Source of the DNA: Corythucha ciliata
Taxonomy: Eukaryota; Arthropoda; Insecta; Hemiptera; Tingidae
NCBI GenBank assembly: GCA_038030265.1
Contig: CM075941.1
Location: 49,701,952-49,765,951 of the forward strand
Direction of reading: 5' to 3'
Length of the DNA: 64,000 bases
How positions within the stretch are numbered: the stretch's first letter is position 1; every line of letters begins with the position of its first letter. The position numbers were made by a program, and so were the translations under genes. Below are positions 46,060 to 57,139 of this stretch, piece by piece. Under the pieces are notes generated by a model. That model saw only the letters and a program-made list of their open reading frames with translations, did not search any database and had not been told where the DNA came from.

Positions 46060-46480
46060 TCCTAAAGACACAGTTTTACTAGATAAATGACGTGTTATAA
46101 GCTAAGTCGGCTACGTTTGAGCTCCGAGAAAAAATTGCTCCCAAGGTGGGTTCGAACCCACGACCTGCTGGTTTCGCTGCAGGTGATCTAACGAACTGAG
46201 CTACCTGGGAGTCCACGCAAAGAGCGAATCCACCCAGGAGAAATCCCCTCTCGGATCTCAAACTGCACCTATCGCGGGTCAGTGCATGTATCTCAAATGC
46301 ATGCATGGAGCTCAAAACAAGTAAAAAATCATAAGTATTTAATTTAAAGGTTAACTTCTTTATTTTCAGCTTTCCCACTCCCTCGAATTCACAGTTGTGA
46401 CTAGTGTAGTGCGGTGAGGAGGGGAGTAATCCCATAATTGTCCGAAGAAAGAGTCTTCTAAATTCAATTGATTTTCAGGT
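46060..46480 (-). mobile_element. tRNA-containing repeat, copy 1
   Basis: On the minus strand: AATTGAATTTAGAAGACTCT, then GGGATTACTCCCC, CGAATTCACA and GCTGAAAATAAAGAAG, then the tRNA-like segment (46138-46212), then GCAATTTTTTCTCGGAGCTC. The same modules form both arms of the palindromic insertion at 61559-62054. Only one set is present here. It is probably a SINE-like element with a 3'-placed tRNA head. Confidence 0.6.
46138..46212 (-). pseudogene. tRNA-like sequence, degenerate
   Basis: The acceptor CTCCCAG pairs with TTGGGAG. The A-box region reads TAGCTCAGTTCG and the T-arm GTGGGTTCGAACCCAC is perfect. The anticodon arm has a 10-nt loop if its stem is CCTGC/GCAGG, so it is not a normal tRNA gene. 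Confidence 0.6.
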
Positions 46481-46659
46481 TCATGTTCATAGATTTAGGT
46501 ACGTGAAAAGGAGTTTTGGAATACGATTGGACGGTGAATTGTCTTCTTTAGACGATTTTCAAGCCCGTCTGACTTTTGGAGAATAGAACGTTACTTGTGA
46601 TCAGCAAACAGAGTGGCTCGCTAAGTCATGGAACAATGAATTAAATGATACCTGAATAA

Positions 46660-46820
46660 TTTTACGTTCTAATTCAGAAAAGTGCTAATTCCCTGCTGAG
46701 AATTGAGAAAAAGCGCTAATTTGCGGATAGAATGGACAAAAATCCCAATAAATGTTCAAAATTGAAAATACGCCGATTCTCTGCTTCAGAATGCAACTTA
46801 TTTGTGGCTATAAGTGGGAA
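46660..46820 (+). repeat. Short ~30-bp array, plus orientation
   Basis: Units CTGAGAATTGAGAAAAAGCG and AAGTGGGAAAAAGCACTAAT belong to the foldback-like array family. The preceding 46480-46560 contains AAAAGGAGTTTTGGAATACG, matching the central module near 9200, so this is a truncated half element. Confidence 0.55.
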
Positions 46821-47554
46821 AAAGCACTAATACAGGGCTTCAAAGAGTTATCCGCCACGCTATGTGTAGGTCCAGTGACTTTAAAATGTACTTTCCACTC
46901 TTAGCCAAAATGCCCATTGAGCACATTAAAATACAGGGTGATTCAGGAGGAATGTGACAAACTTACACAGGTGATAGTGCGTACCTGGACGCACAAAAAA
47001 CGTCATATAGACGCAAAGCCGAAAATGCTTTGGTTACGAGATGTGAGCATTTTTCTGTTTTTTTCTAGTTGCATTACTTTTTACGGTAATTGTCGTGTTC
47101 AGGGCTCACCGTAGGTGGTTAGACAAAACTGACGGTGGATTCTGAAAAAGGACAAAATCCTGTTCCTGAAACCATCGTGAAAATCAAAAAATGTCGCTTG
47201 CGAGTCGCTATTTCAACCATGTGAAAAGTGAGAAAAGTAGTTTTTTCGAATACCCGATAAATTTCACATCAGTATCAATCAGATGCTAGTGCGCGCATCG
47301 ACGGGTAAAGTTGTGGAAAACTACCCCGTTCTGTGTACTTTCGAACGGTGTCCTGATAGTTGAAGTTTGCAACCCTTCGACTTTAGCAATGAAGTTCCAG
47401 TGCAAAAAAAAGGAACTTGCTTTGATAAAACAAACCGAATAGGTCAGGTTAAATGGCCTTTCCTTAGGCTATTGTGTTCCACCAAGCATGCTCCCCTCAA
47501 TGCCTGAAGTAAAAGTAAGAATTCAATTCACTACGCGAGGGTCACCATGAGAGA
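46821..47554. other. Gene-free stretch
   Basis: It includes TACAGGGTGATTCAGGAGG near 46931, like a transposon tip of the CAGGGTG type. No partner was found and no gene recognised. Confidence 0.3.
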
Positions 47555-49489
47555 CGCATTTGATCGTAATATGATGACTGCTTCTTTGTAACTCATTAAA
47601 CGAATTGCTAGTGTTCTGTGGAGTCGAGCGATAGTCGCTGACCTGCCGATCTTTCTTTTTCGTCATCAGACTCAACAGCTTTTATCCTCGTCGTCAGTAA
47701 TGTGTACGAGAAGATTACGGGAACAGAACGAATACTTTTAGTGCATTTCATTAAAAAAATGCACTATTGGTCTCGCCCTGATGGTCGCACATATGGGTTG
47801 TGATACTTTTTTTTCACGTTTCAGAACCCCTAGAACACGAATCCGAGGTCGGTTCGATGTGCTATATGTATACATATAGAATTATATGGAAAGGTGACGA
47901 TTTCCGGTCGGAGGCCCAATTTTCTGTGTAGGATGTGCCGAAGGAGCGCTTGACGTGCTTATCCGTCAAGCTTTTTTGTTTATGTGGTGCTTACACGTTA
48001 GACGACGGTCGAGGTGCACTCAGAGGTATTTTATACCTTGGTCGGTCCGTTGACACTCAATGGTTCTGGGCCCGCAGGGCGGCGCCATGTAAATATTTTT
48101 GCCTCACATTTTCCTACGTTGACAGGAATTTTCAAGTTTTTGAAGTAGCGGCACCAGTTCTTCTATAGTTGAGTTTGTAAATCATTCCTAGCATCAGTGA
48201 GGTTAGAATTTGTGGAGAGCGCAGCTGTCGTGTCATCGGCGTAGCAGGCAAGGTCAAGGTTTACCGGAGGAGGGAATGTCGCTCACGTAGATGTTGATGA
48301 AGAGGATTGGTGAGAGAACGGCTCCTTGTGGCGATCCGGGGAACATTTCTCTTAATGCAGATTTGCTGTTATTTATTCGGACGTAGAAGGATCTACTATC
48401 TAAAAAGGGTGTTATGCATCCTAGGAGGTATTCTAAGACGCCTTCTCGCTTTACTTTGCATAAAAGACCTGTGTGCCACACGTTGTCGAATGCTTGTTTT
48501 AAATCGAGTAGGACGCATACTGTGTGCTTTTTTCTTTCGAAGCCTTTTATAATGAGGTTTTCAAGTCTATATACCAGGAGTACCGTCGAGTGGAGTTCTG
48601 TGAAGCCAAATCGATAGTCTGGGACTATGGTTTTCTAGAAGGGTATTATGCGTGAATTTAGGCATTTTTCGACAAGCTTCCCGACGTGAGACAATAGACT
48701 AATTGGGTGTTAGTCGGCTAAATTTATTTTCCCCCGGCTTAGAAATGACGATAATTTCCGCAGTTTTCCAGGCTTTTGGAAAGTACGAGTATCGTAAGCA
48801 GCTGTTGAACATGTTGAGCAGTTTCATCACACCTTTTTTGTGGGAGGCCTTCTATTATTGAAGGAGTTATTTCATCAGGGCCAGGGTTTGTTTTATTTTT
48901 TGCTTGTCGGATGTATCTCTGTAGTTCTCTTGGAGAAACGAGGGGCATAGGAAGCTCGACTGTGTCTAATACGCTCGCGTGGTAATTGAGTGTGTGACTT
49001 CATATCTGCATCTTGGTTCTCATCTGTTGGCCCGAAGCACTTGCTAAAATAATAGCTGAAAGCTTCACATTTTTCTTCATCGGCTTCATCGGTTTGTTTC
49101 CACTTTTTAGGGGTGGTATGCGACTCTTATGTTCGTTGAGGGGGTGACCGTTGCAAAGGACACTGCGTCCTTGAGTAAATGAATGAAGGGTTCCACGTCT
49201 GCGTCAATATCTGCTGGGGTGTTGTATGTTTTGGGTATGATGAATTTTTCGTTTATGTACGTCTTGAATTGGGGCCATATGAGTTTCCCTCTCAAGATTG
49301 TTTTCCTCTCTTGAATTGTGATGGGATCGAGGAATGAGATCCAGCGAAGGGGAGTGGTCGGAGCATAATTCGCTGAGGGTTTTCATGTATATGGGGACAT
49401 GAATTCCCTTGGTAATTGTGTTGTCTAGTATACATATATCAGGGGTGCGCGGAGGTGCTATGACGTCAAAGCCATTTCGGATGGAGTAT
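47555..49489 (-). pseudogene. Jockey-like LINE, copy 2 (segmental duplicate)
   Basis: Same composite unit as 44028-45840, including about 120 bp of gypsy gag at its left end. It retains the part deleted from copy 1, with the reverse-transcriptase block MFPGSPQGAVLSPILF and then YADD in a shifted frame (one extra base near 48258). Conserved linker RQAKNKTNPGPDEITPSI at 48739-48948. Stops and frameshifts make it non-functional. Few differences separate the two copies, so the duplication is young relative to the decay of each frame. Confidence 0.85.
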
Positions 49490-50122
49490 TGAAGTAATTT
49501 CCGGCCGTTGGAGTTTTATTTGATGCAACCCCAAGCTGACGATTTTGCGTTTAGGTCTCCTACCAAGAGACATCATTGACCATTGTATATGTAGTAGTGA
49601 CATTATGTCTCATTCATTAAAACTTTTACATGGGGATTTGGACACCACGTATACTTTTATTTTAGGTTAGGTAGGATAATACGGTATTATCCTGGCGGAT
49701 ACAGGGGGGGGGGCGGTTGTGGCGATCGCCCCCCCCCCCGCCGTAGGACAGAAAAAAATAACCTGGGAAACTATATAAATTTGCTTGGAACCGTTAAAAT
49801 AAACTCAAATCTGCGGAGTTTATAACAATCTTTGAAGAAAAAAAAGCATTGTTGAACAGAAGTTAGAACTTGTACCGGCAAATGAGATTTTTTCGCAAGG
49901 AGAAAAGAAGAAACGTCTTCATAGTGGCCTCGCTTATTCCCCGCGGGGTTTGCACATTTCCAGTGCTCGTTTGTGGTAGGTATCCTCGGTGTTTGCGATC
50001 TCTCCCGCACCGAGAATAACATCCATCACGTCTTGGGCGATTGAGTTGAGCCCTCGTTTTTTGTGCTCCCCCTCGCATGAGTGATGCACTCGGGAGTAGG
50101 TGAAGTTCTGATTTTTTGATTT
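49490..50122. other. Gene-free stretch
   Basis: G/C-runs flank GTGGCGATCGCC near 49705-49740. ORFs at 49771-50191 (-) overlap each other in different frames with no domain. Confidence 0.3.
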
Positions 50123-51471
50123 TCTCTCTCTCTCTCTCTCTTGGGGTCCTGTTGTGGGTGGGTTCGGTCGTACCTCAGTGAGAGGTGCCAATTTGTAGAG
50201 GACCAGTTGAGTGGTTTGAAGTCGTCCTGCCTGGGGATCCCTCAGGGGTCGGTCTCTGGACCTCCATTTTTCTCTTTCTACGTGTCAGATGTGGGCTCGT
50301 GTTTCGCTAACTGCAGGTACCATTTATTTGCGGATGACCTTGTGGTTTATCTCTCTTTCCATCCTCATAGGGCTCGTGAGGCTATCGTTTCGTTAAATGA
50401 GGACTTATCCCGTTTATCGGATTGGGCGGTGAGGATTAGGATGGCTATAAATCGGGAGAAGTCCAGGGCAGTACTTTTCGGGTCGAAGTCTTATGTGGAG
50501 ATGTTAAGGATGAGTCGGGAGTTTCGGGTAACGGTGGGGGAGTCAGTCAGTATCCTGTAGTGACACACTAAAAGTTTTGGGGGTTACTCTGGATTCCTGT
50601 CTAACGTTTAGGGAGTGGTCCCTAAACGGTGGTTTCCATTTTGGGGACCCTGTGTAAAATAAGGTCCATGAAGGAGTTCATTCCGCGGGGCATGCGTGGC
50701 TCTCTGGTTAAAAGTCTGATCTTCCCCCATTTGGACTACGCTGCTCTCGTGTACAATGGCTTATCGGGGGAAATGGACCAATTATTATACCGATCGCTGA
50801 ATGCGTGCATACGTTTCATGCACGACTTATCCATAGATAGTCGAATGACACCGGTTTACTCGGAGCTGAAGTGGTTAAAGCCCTTGCGCAGGAGGGAATT
50901 CCTTTTGGGGTGTTTTATGTTCAAGTTATTTGTGTTAAATATGCCAGAGTACCTAAGAGTTCTTTTCAGTTTTAGGGGGACAAGAGTGAGGTCGGCTAGA
51001 GCGGATCTGTGCGATTTGGTGATGCCTGTCCACAGAACTTCGGCCTACGCGTCAGGTTTTGTTGTTCAGGCGGTCAGATTATGGAATTGCATCCCAGGGG
51101 ACATTCGGGGCTTAAAGATGTTCGGGGGGGGGGGGGGTTCAGGAGCCGTCTCTATGAGTGGTGCTTGGCGCGGCAAGAAGATATCTGACTCCGGAGTTGT
51201 GGAGTGGATTTTGGCGGTGAATGAGTTAGATCACACAGAATTATCATGCCCATGTTCCTGACTTTTATTGTTGCCTGCATTTACTTTCTTTTTATGCAAT
51301 TTTGTTATTGTTATTTGTCCTATAGTTATCATAATATTTTATTAACGAGATCTAAATAATTGTTATTTTTCATGTAGTTTACACGGTTCAATTTGTGTTT
51401 GCTCCAGGGAGCCTTAGGCTCCAGAGCAATATTTACGTGAGTTAAAACAATAACTATAAAACAAATAATGT

Positions 51472-51504
<33 letters not shown>
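50123..51504 (+). pseudogene. LINE reverse transcriptase fragment between (TC)n tracts
   Basis: A (TC)n tract (about 50125-50142) leads straight into the palm-domain text WVRSYLSERCQF, then CLGIPQGSVSGPPFFSFYVS and LFADDLVVYLSF (50141-50560). After a frameshift come the thumb and C-terminal region FPHLDYAALVYNGL and ACIRFMHDL (50629-51261). A 13-base G-run at 51123-51135 shifts the last frame, which otherwise reads FRSRLYEWCL. The 3' part ends just before a second (TC)n tract (51478-51504). 5' truncated; clade uncertain (CR1/jockey-like). Confidence 0.85.
51478..51504. repeat. (TC)n microsatellite at LINE 3' end
   Basis: About thirteen uninterrupted TC dinucleotides directly follow the A-rich 3' end of the LINE. 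Confidence 0.95.
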
Positions 51505-54292
51505 GAGGTATCCGTGAAGGTTTATCTTACTTTGACCGATGTAAATACTAATAATTATTAAAAGGTAATAGTTTTGGTTAATAAGTCAACTGATCACAAA
51601 GCAAACACGTCCGAAAACGGTGAAAGCTCGAGCAATTCTCGAGCAATGCTGGAGCAATAGGTATTTATCAGGCTCTGGGAGCTTTTGGAGCCAGCTACCC
51701 TGGGTTCTGTCGCCGAAACTGTTAACTTTCGCGGTATTGAGCCAGGTGACTTGTAATTTCGCTCTTAGGACTGGTGCTTGCAAATTCACTTAGGTATGTA
51801 GTTATCTTTCAATGTTGCAATTTCACGGCTATTTGCCAGGCTTTAGGCACAGTCGGGAGAAAAAAAAGGGGTTTTCCGTGGTGGTGGTGGGGGGGGGGGA
51901 ACTTGCTTAGATGTTATAATCTTCCCTTACCCCTACCCACATACCTTTTGATTTTGAATAAGATCTGTTTCGAGTTCGTCGAAATTTCTGTCGTACGATA
52001 TTCATCGAATGAACCCGACTGACATCAAAGAGACATTAAATACGAGAGATTTCCCTGTGCCCGACCAACCCCACCTGGCTTTCATCAAACGCGACCATTC
52101 GGCATGTGTGGCCAGATTCTCGTTATCTGCGTCTGTTTGTTGAAAGAGCGACATTTTCTGTCCAAATGTAATTTGATTGCGAAGAGCGATAAGTGTTTTT
52201 CTTCTTTTAATAATAAAGAGCAATAAGCCTCTCGCCCTTTATCCTTTAATATCTCGGTTTAAGCTTTTATCATCCCACTCCATCTTTTTCCCCGCAAAAC
52301 AATAGTTTTCCAAAGCACTTCGGTCGTGTATCAGTTGATTCGTTTAATCCTCTGGGACGAACAAGTCTGGGTAACAAATATTTTTTTTTTATTATTCGGA
52401 GACTTGTTTGTTTTTGCCTCGTTTAAAGCCTTCAAATTATGACTTGCGGATAAACTGACTAAACACTGAGTTTTTCTCGGCGGCAATATTACTCACCAAC
52501 TCAGGTTCATTAATTCGGCGTTGAGTGATGCTAACAAAAAAAAAAAGTTGAAACTAACGGCGTTTGTCGTGTTGTTTCTTTGGAAAAAACAGAGTTTTGA
52601 GCAATTATACACGTTTTATTTTTCAAAAAAGTTCCTTCTTCTCTCCAATCCTATAACACGCGAGTTTGTTGTGGCCGTAAATGGTGCACATTTTTTATCG
52701 GACTGTGGTTTGCTGAAGTTAATTTTTTTAATTGTTTTCAATCTTATCTCATACAACGCTTATTTTGAACGTTAGCAATTTTTATTGGCCTATATTTTTT
52801 TATTATCTTTTTCGCGCATCCTACCCTATTTCTGGCACACACGATATTATCATGAATAAGTTCAGAGCTTTGGGGCAAGGTCAATTTAACGATGATGGTG
52901 GGGTGTAGGAGAATCATTAGCGAACGAACGAAATCCAGTGTAGAATATTATTATCCAAATTATTTATTTTTTCACTTTGTTGTTGTAAAAATTGCCATTC
53001 TGAGTAATACAATACCCTGGGCTATACCTGGAACGAAAGTCAATTTCATAAAAATAAAAAGGAAGTGCCGCCCTTTATCTGGAAACAATGAAAAAACAAA
53101 ATTGATTGCTACGTCGTTAAACTTGTAACGACACCCCTCCTACCACAGTGCTACGTTTTACCCTATTTTTTTGTATGTTTAATTAAAATATTCTTAGCCA
53201 ACGTACTTTTTTCTCTCAACAAACGCTATATTTAACGAGCGGATAAACTTGCACGTGACTATTACTCATCCGAGATGCTTACATTCCTTGCTGTCATCTT
53301 AAGTTACCTCTTACACATTCACACAAGAAAACGTATTTGGCTCCCTCACTTACCGACTGGTCCGTTCGGCGAAAACTCCCGGAGAAAAACAATCGTGAAG
53401 AATTTTATGGTTTATTCGTGGTTTCTTTTGGTTCTTTTGGGCGGGGGTGGGGATTTAAATTAGAAACAAGCGGTGAATGGTGTTAGCGCGGCTTTGTTCG
53501 TTTGTATGAGAGGTTTAAACTTTTGTTTTTGTAAATATAGACCAAAAAAAACCGAACGAGCTCCGCTTGAAAATTGAAGCGAGTACAGGAGAGCGAGCGC
53601 TCCCCGAAAGAAATGAATGGGGGTGGCTCTGAAATTGACACGCGGGGGCGGTGAACACGGTCTTTCACCGGGGGGGTGGCTGGGTGGGTGGTTAGTGGGT
53701 GCTGGTAGCTGGAGAGACATTAGGGGAAATGTAATGGGGGTGGGGGTGGAAAATCCATAAGGCTTCTGAAAAGCGCCTGCGCTCCACTTTTTCGATGTAA
53801 CATTAATTTTATTCCGAACTAAATTGCACAAATTAGGCTCTTAAGGAATAATTGTTGTCACCACAGCGTGAACGTATTTTGTAGAACTCCTGTATTTTGT
53901 AGAACCTGTCAATTTATTACTGTTATTTATTACTTTTTTAAAAACATTGTCTCAGCTCTATGGTGCCCAGTTTATGCAATTTCATGTAAATATTTTGTTG
54001 ATAGACATTTAAATTGCTAAAACGAACTTCCAAAAGCAACCTTGACCATATATCTGTGAGCATTAAGGGACCCCTCTACCACTTGTAAGCTGATCCCTCA
54101 ACGATTTTATCGAACACATCAAAATACGACCCTTGTAGGCCGCAACGAAGGATTTCCCGGAGGAGCAAAATCCCCCCCCCCACCCTCACTAGTACCCATG
54201 CAAAATTACACAGCTAAGCGTGATTCTTCGTTACAGCGGAGATGAAACGGACGATTTTAAGTATTAAATAATTTCTTTGAGCAGACCCATTC
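51505..54292. other. Gene-free stretch
   Basis: No recognised gene. G-runs at about 51886-51897, and GGGTGG-rich DNA at 53640-53745 that could form G-quadruplexes. Open frames (e.g. 53460-53831 minus) are low-complexity Pro/Ser-rich readings of that DNA. Confidence 0.35.
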
Positions 54293-56393
54293 TAGTCCAG
54301 TCAATCTAAGCATAAAAATGCAAAATAAATACAATAAATAGGGGATTTTGTTTTTTTGCGGGAATGTGTACGGGAGGGTCCCCTGATCATTGTCTAATAA
54401 AGTCCCGAGCTGAACCACCTGCCCCAGAGGGAGGGGGGTCGTTTAAAGGTACCTTTTCGTGATTTTTCGCCTGTATCTAAAAACCGGTGCGTCTTGGACA
54501 AAAACTTTTAGACAAAGAATGTAAGCTCCTTGAATTATCTTCAACTTTTACTCCACGAATTTTTTTAAAAATTCAGTTTTCGATATATACGACCCTGAAA
54601 TGTGGCCTTTTTCAAAAACATTATTTTAACCTCACGTTTTTTGTCAAACTTTTCATCTTACCTTCTTACCTGTTCAATTTTAGCGTAAAGCATAAATTTA
54701 GAAGCTGTTGAGAATTGAATTTGCTTCAAGAATATATGCATAAACGCCAAATTATCTTTAAGAGGTCGTTGGCTATGAATTTTGTGGTTTCAAAAGGAAG
54801 TCTACAAAAATGATTAACTAATTTCAAGTTTTCATCCTCAAACAAAGCTGCGGCGCTTAGCCGCCACGTCACCAGTCGCCATTTCGTCATTGCGACCCTC
54901 ATAGGCCCTGGTGAGCCGGGTCTCCTCCTTTTACCAGGTCAGGTCGAGCGTCAGGGGCGGAAAGATCGTTGATTGCAAAGTCCACTCAAAGAAAAATACA
55001 GCGATTTCGCCCACTGCATCACTTCCACACACCGTCATGCATCCATTTCCCTCAAATCTGTAAGATTCACCCCAAAACCCATGAGATTGAATCAACGGAA
55101 AATATGACTTACGTTAGTCTGATTTAAAACCAGTCATGAGCGTTTGGCACTTTCGAAAACAGAATTTAGTTATTTTGACTCTCGCAAACGTCAATTTCGT
55201 GAATTTTCGCTCATTCAAAACTAAATTTTGTGGATTCGTCTCGTTCAAATCCCAATTTCACTCGTTCAAAAACCAAATTTCGTTGAATTTGCACCTTCAA
55301 AAATCCAATTTACAATTGAAAACTCCAACAAAGGAAGAATACAGAATACGATAAATGAAAATCAATAATATTTGAGTTTTTCAAAAAGTTAAGGATCCTC
55401 AGCCATAGAGTCGCCCTCATCATCTTTCTCGTCATCAAACGGGAAGGTATTGGTGCAGTGGCGTGGCTTGTTGGAAATCCCTCCCCCCTGCTAAACTAGC
55501 CTTGGCGCCCCTTCAACTTACAATCAGCTCAATCTTAGGACTGAATAAGGAGAAGATTTTGACGTTTATTGCTGGAAGTCCTCATCAGAAATTTTTATTG
55601 GGTTAATTAAATTATTTTTGAGTTGAAACATTCATTTTTATTGCACTTTTCTCGCCTAGTCTGACGACAGAGGACTGAGAGAATAGCAGCACTGCGTCGT
55701 ACCCCCAATGTTTAGCTAAGCACTGAGTTAATTTTTATTTTTTTAAATTATGAACGATATAGTTCATAGCTATATCACTTAAATAGATAAGTAGATGGGG
55801 GAAAAATGCCCTGAGCTCAGCGCCTCTGAGGGCCGTGGGGGCTATTGCTACGCCTCTGTATTGGTGCAGTCTTCCTGGGAGTTGCTGCTGACCTTGAAGC
55901 AGAATACTTCCTGCAACCACAACTTGATTCGCACTCACCCCCGTACAGCGGCAGAATATGGAGTTCAGCGCGTAATCTGGTTCAGGGGGGGGGGGCATGG
56001 TGGTCACAGGAGCCATTTATCACCCTTCCCCTCTCTTCCGCTTAAATTCCCTTGGTGGAAGACTGTTTCCCAACCAAGTATACAAGGTCTCTTTCCAGAG
56101 GCGTATATCTCGAAAACTCCGAGAAATGTTAAAAAATGTATGGAATAAAAGTTATAGGGAACTCAATATGCTTTCATTCTGTACTCGCAAAAAATTGTCT
56201 TAGACACACCAGTATTGAGATACAGACGAAAAACCTCGAAAAGGTGGTTTTGAACGCTCCCCTTTCATTCGGGGGAGGGCGTTCACCTCGGGACTTTATT
56301 AGACATTGATCAGGGGACCCCTTCCTTCACATTCCCGCAAAAAAACAAAATCCCATATTTATTTTCGCTCCAAAGCTTAGATTGACTGGACTA
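54293..56393. mobile_element. Long inverted-repeat (foldback) structure, ~2.1 kb
   Basis: Left arm 54293-54620 and right arm about 56085-56393 are inverted and clearly alike. TAGTCCAGTCAATCTAAGC starts the left and GCTTAGATTGACTGGACTA ends the right. GATTTTGTTTTTTTGCGGGA, CCCCTGATCA and CTAATAAAGTCCCGAG lie inside both. The interior includes a 31-bp array (55135-55330) and a G-run (55985). No transposase seen. Confidence 0.75.
55135..55330. repeat. ~31-bp tandem array, family 2
   Basis: Units of 30-31 bp begin CTCATTC or CACTTTC and contain AAAACCAAATTTCGTG(GA). One unit is shortened to 21 bp, i.e. by about one helical turn. Confidence 0.65.
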
Positions 56394-56399
56394 TGCAAA

Positions 56400-56720
56400 A
56401 ACTATTGCCGACTAATTTCGGGGTAGTGCACCCCATTCTCAAGGCCGAAACAAATCTCTTTGTCACATGTCAAACACAAAATTCCTGCAAATCCTGCTGA
56501 CGGATGTTCAAGGAAACTTGTTTCTCCACTAAACGCTTTTATCACCCATAACCTTTCAAGACAGAAAGCCACTCCCCCTCAACCCACCACCGAACCTAAC
56601 CTAGTCAGTAATAGTTTTTGCAATTAAATGAATGGGCCTACCCAAAGAAATTATTTAATTACCTACCTAAAGGCACTTATAACATTCACCAAATACATAA
56701 TTAAAAATGTGTCAATGAGA
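56400..56720 (+). repeat. Dispersed repeat X, copy 2
   Basis: Collinear with 6640-6960: TTTCGGGGTAG, GAAACAAATCTCTTTGTCAC, ATGTCAAACACAAAATTCC, GGAAACTTGTTTCTCC, then ATTACCTACCTAAAG. Diverged, non-coding. Confidence 0.55.
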
Positions 56721-56854
56721 AACGGACGATTCCTTAGTCACCTTCCTCCAGCAAGAATCTGCTGATTTCACCTCTTTTAACCCTAATTTCGTGTATTGGT
56801 ATTCAATTGATGAAAACAATGTCTTGAGTTTTGCCTTTTAGAAATGCAAATTTT

Positions 56855-57085
56855 GAGGACTATTGATCGCAAAACCCAATGTCACCGGTTTTACTCACTC
56901 GTAAAGCCAATTTCACTGGATTGACTCAGAATAAAGCAAATTTCGTAGGGTTAAGCCATTAAAAAATATTATTTCACGGGAGTTGACGCATTCATACAAG
57001 AAATTCCGCTGATTAGGTACTTTCGAAGTCCGAATCACACGGATTTAATACTCTCACGGAACCCAATTTCACGGGTTTGGCTAAT
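56855..57085. repeat. ~31-bp tandem array, family 2, best copy
   Basis: Seven successive units of 30-32 bp. The working consensus is GAAAACCCAATTTCACGG followed by GTTTGACTCATTC. No flanking direct-repeat/spacer structure. Confidence 0.7.
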
Positions 57086-57139
57086 AGTCCAGACAAATGG
57101 TCTCCAAAATTGCCCTGAAGTGGAAAAAAAATGGAATCC

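Noticed and set aside
47935..48168. Plus-strand 77-codon frame conserved between 44407 and 47935
   Set aside because: Its conservation follows from the recent segmental duplication; it is antisense to the LINE 3' region.
53460..53831. Proline/serine-rich 123-codon minus-strand frame
   Set aside because: It reads GGGTGG-type low-complexity DNA; no domain and no splice-linked partner.
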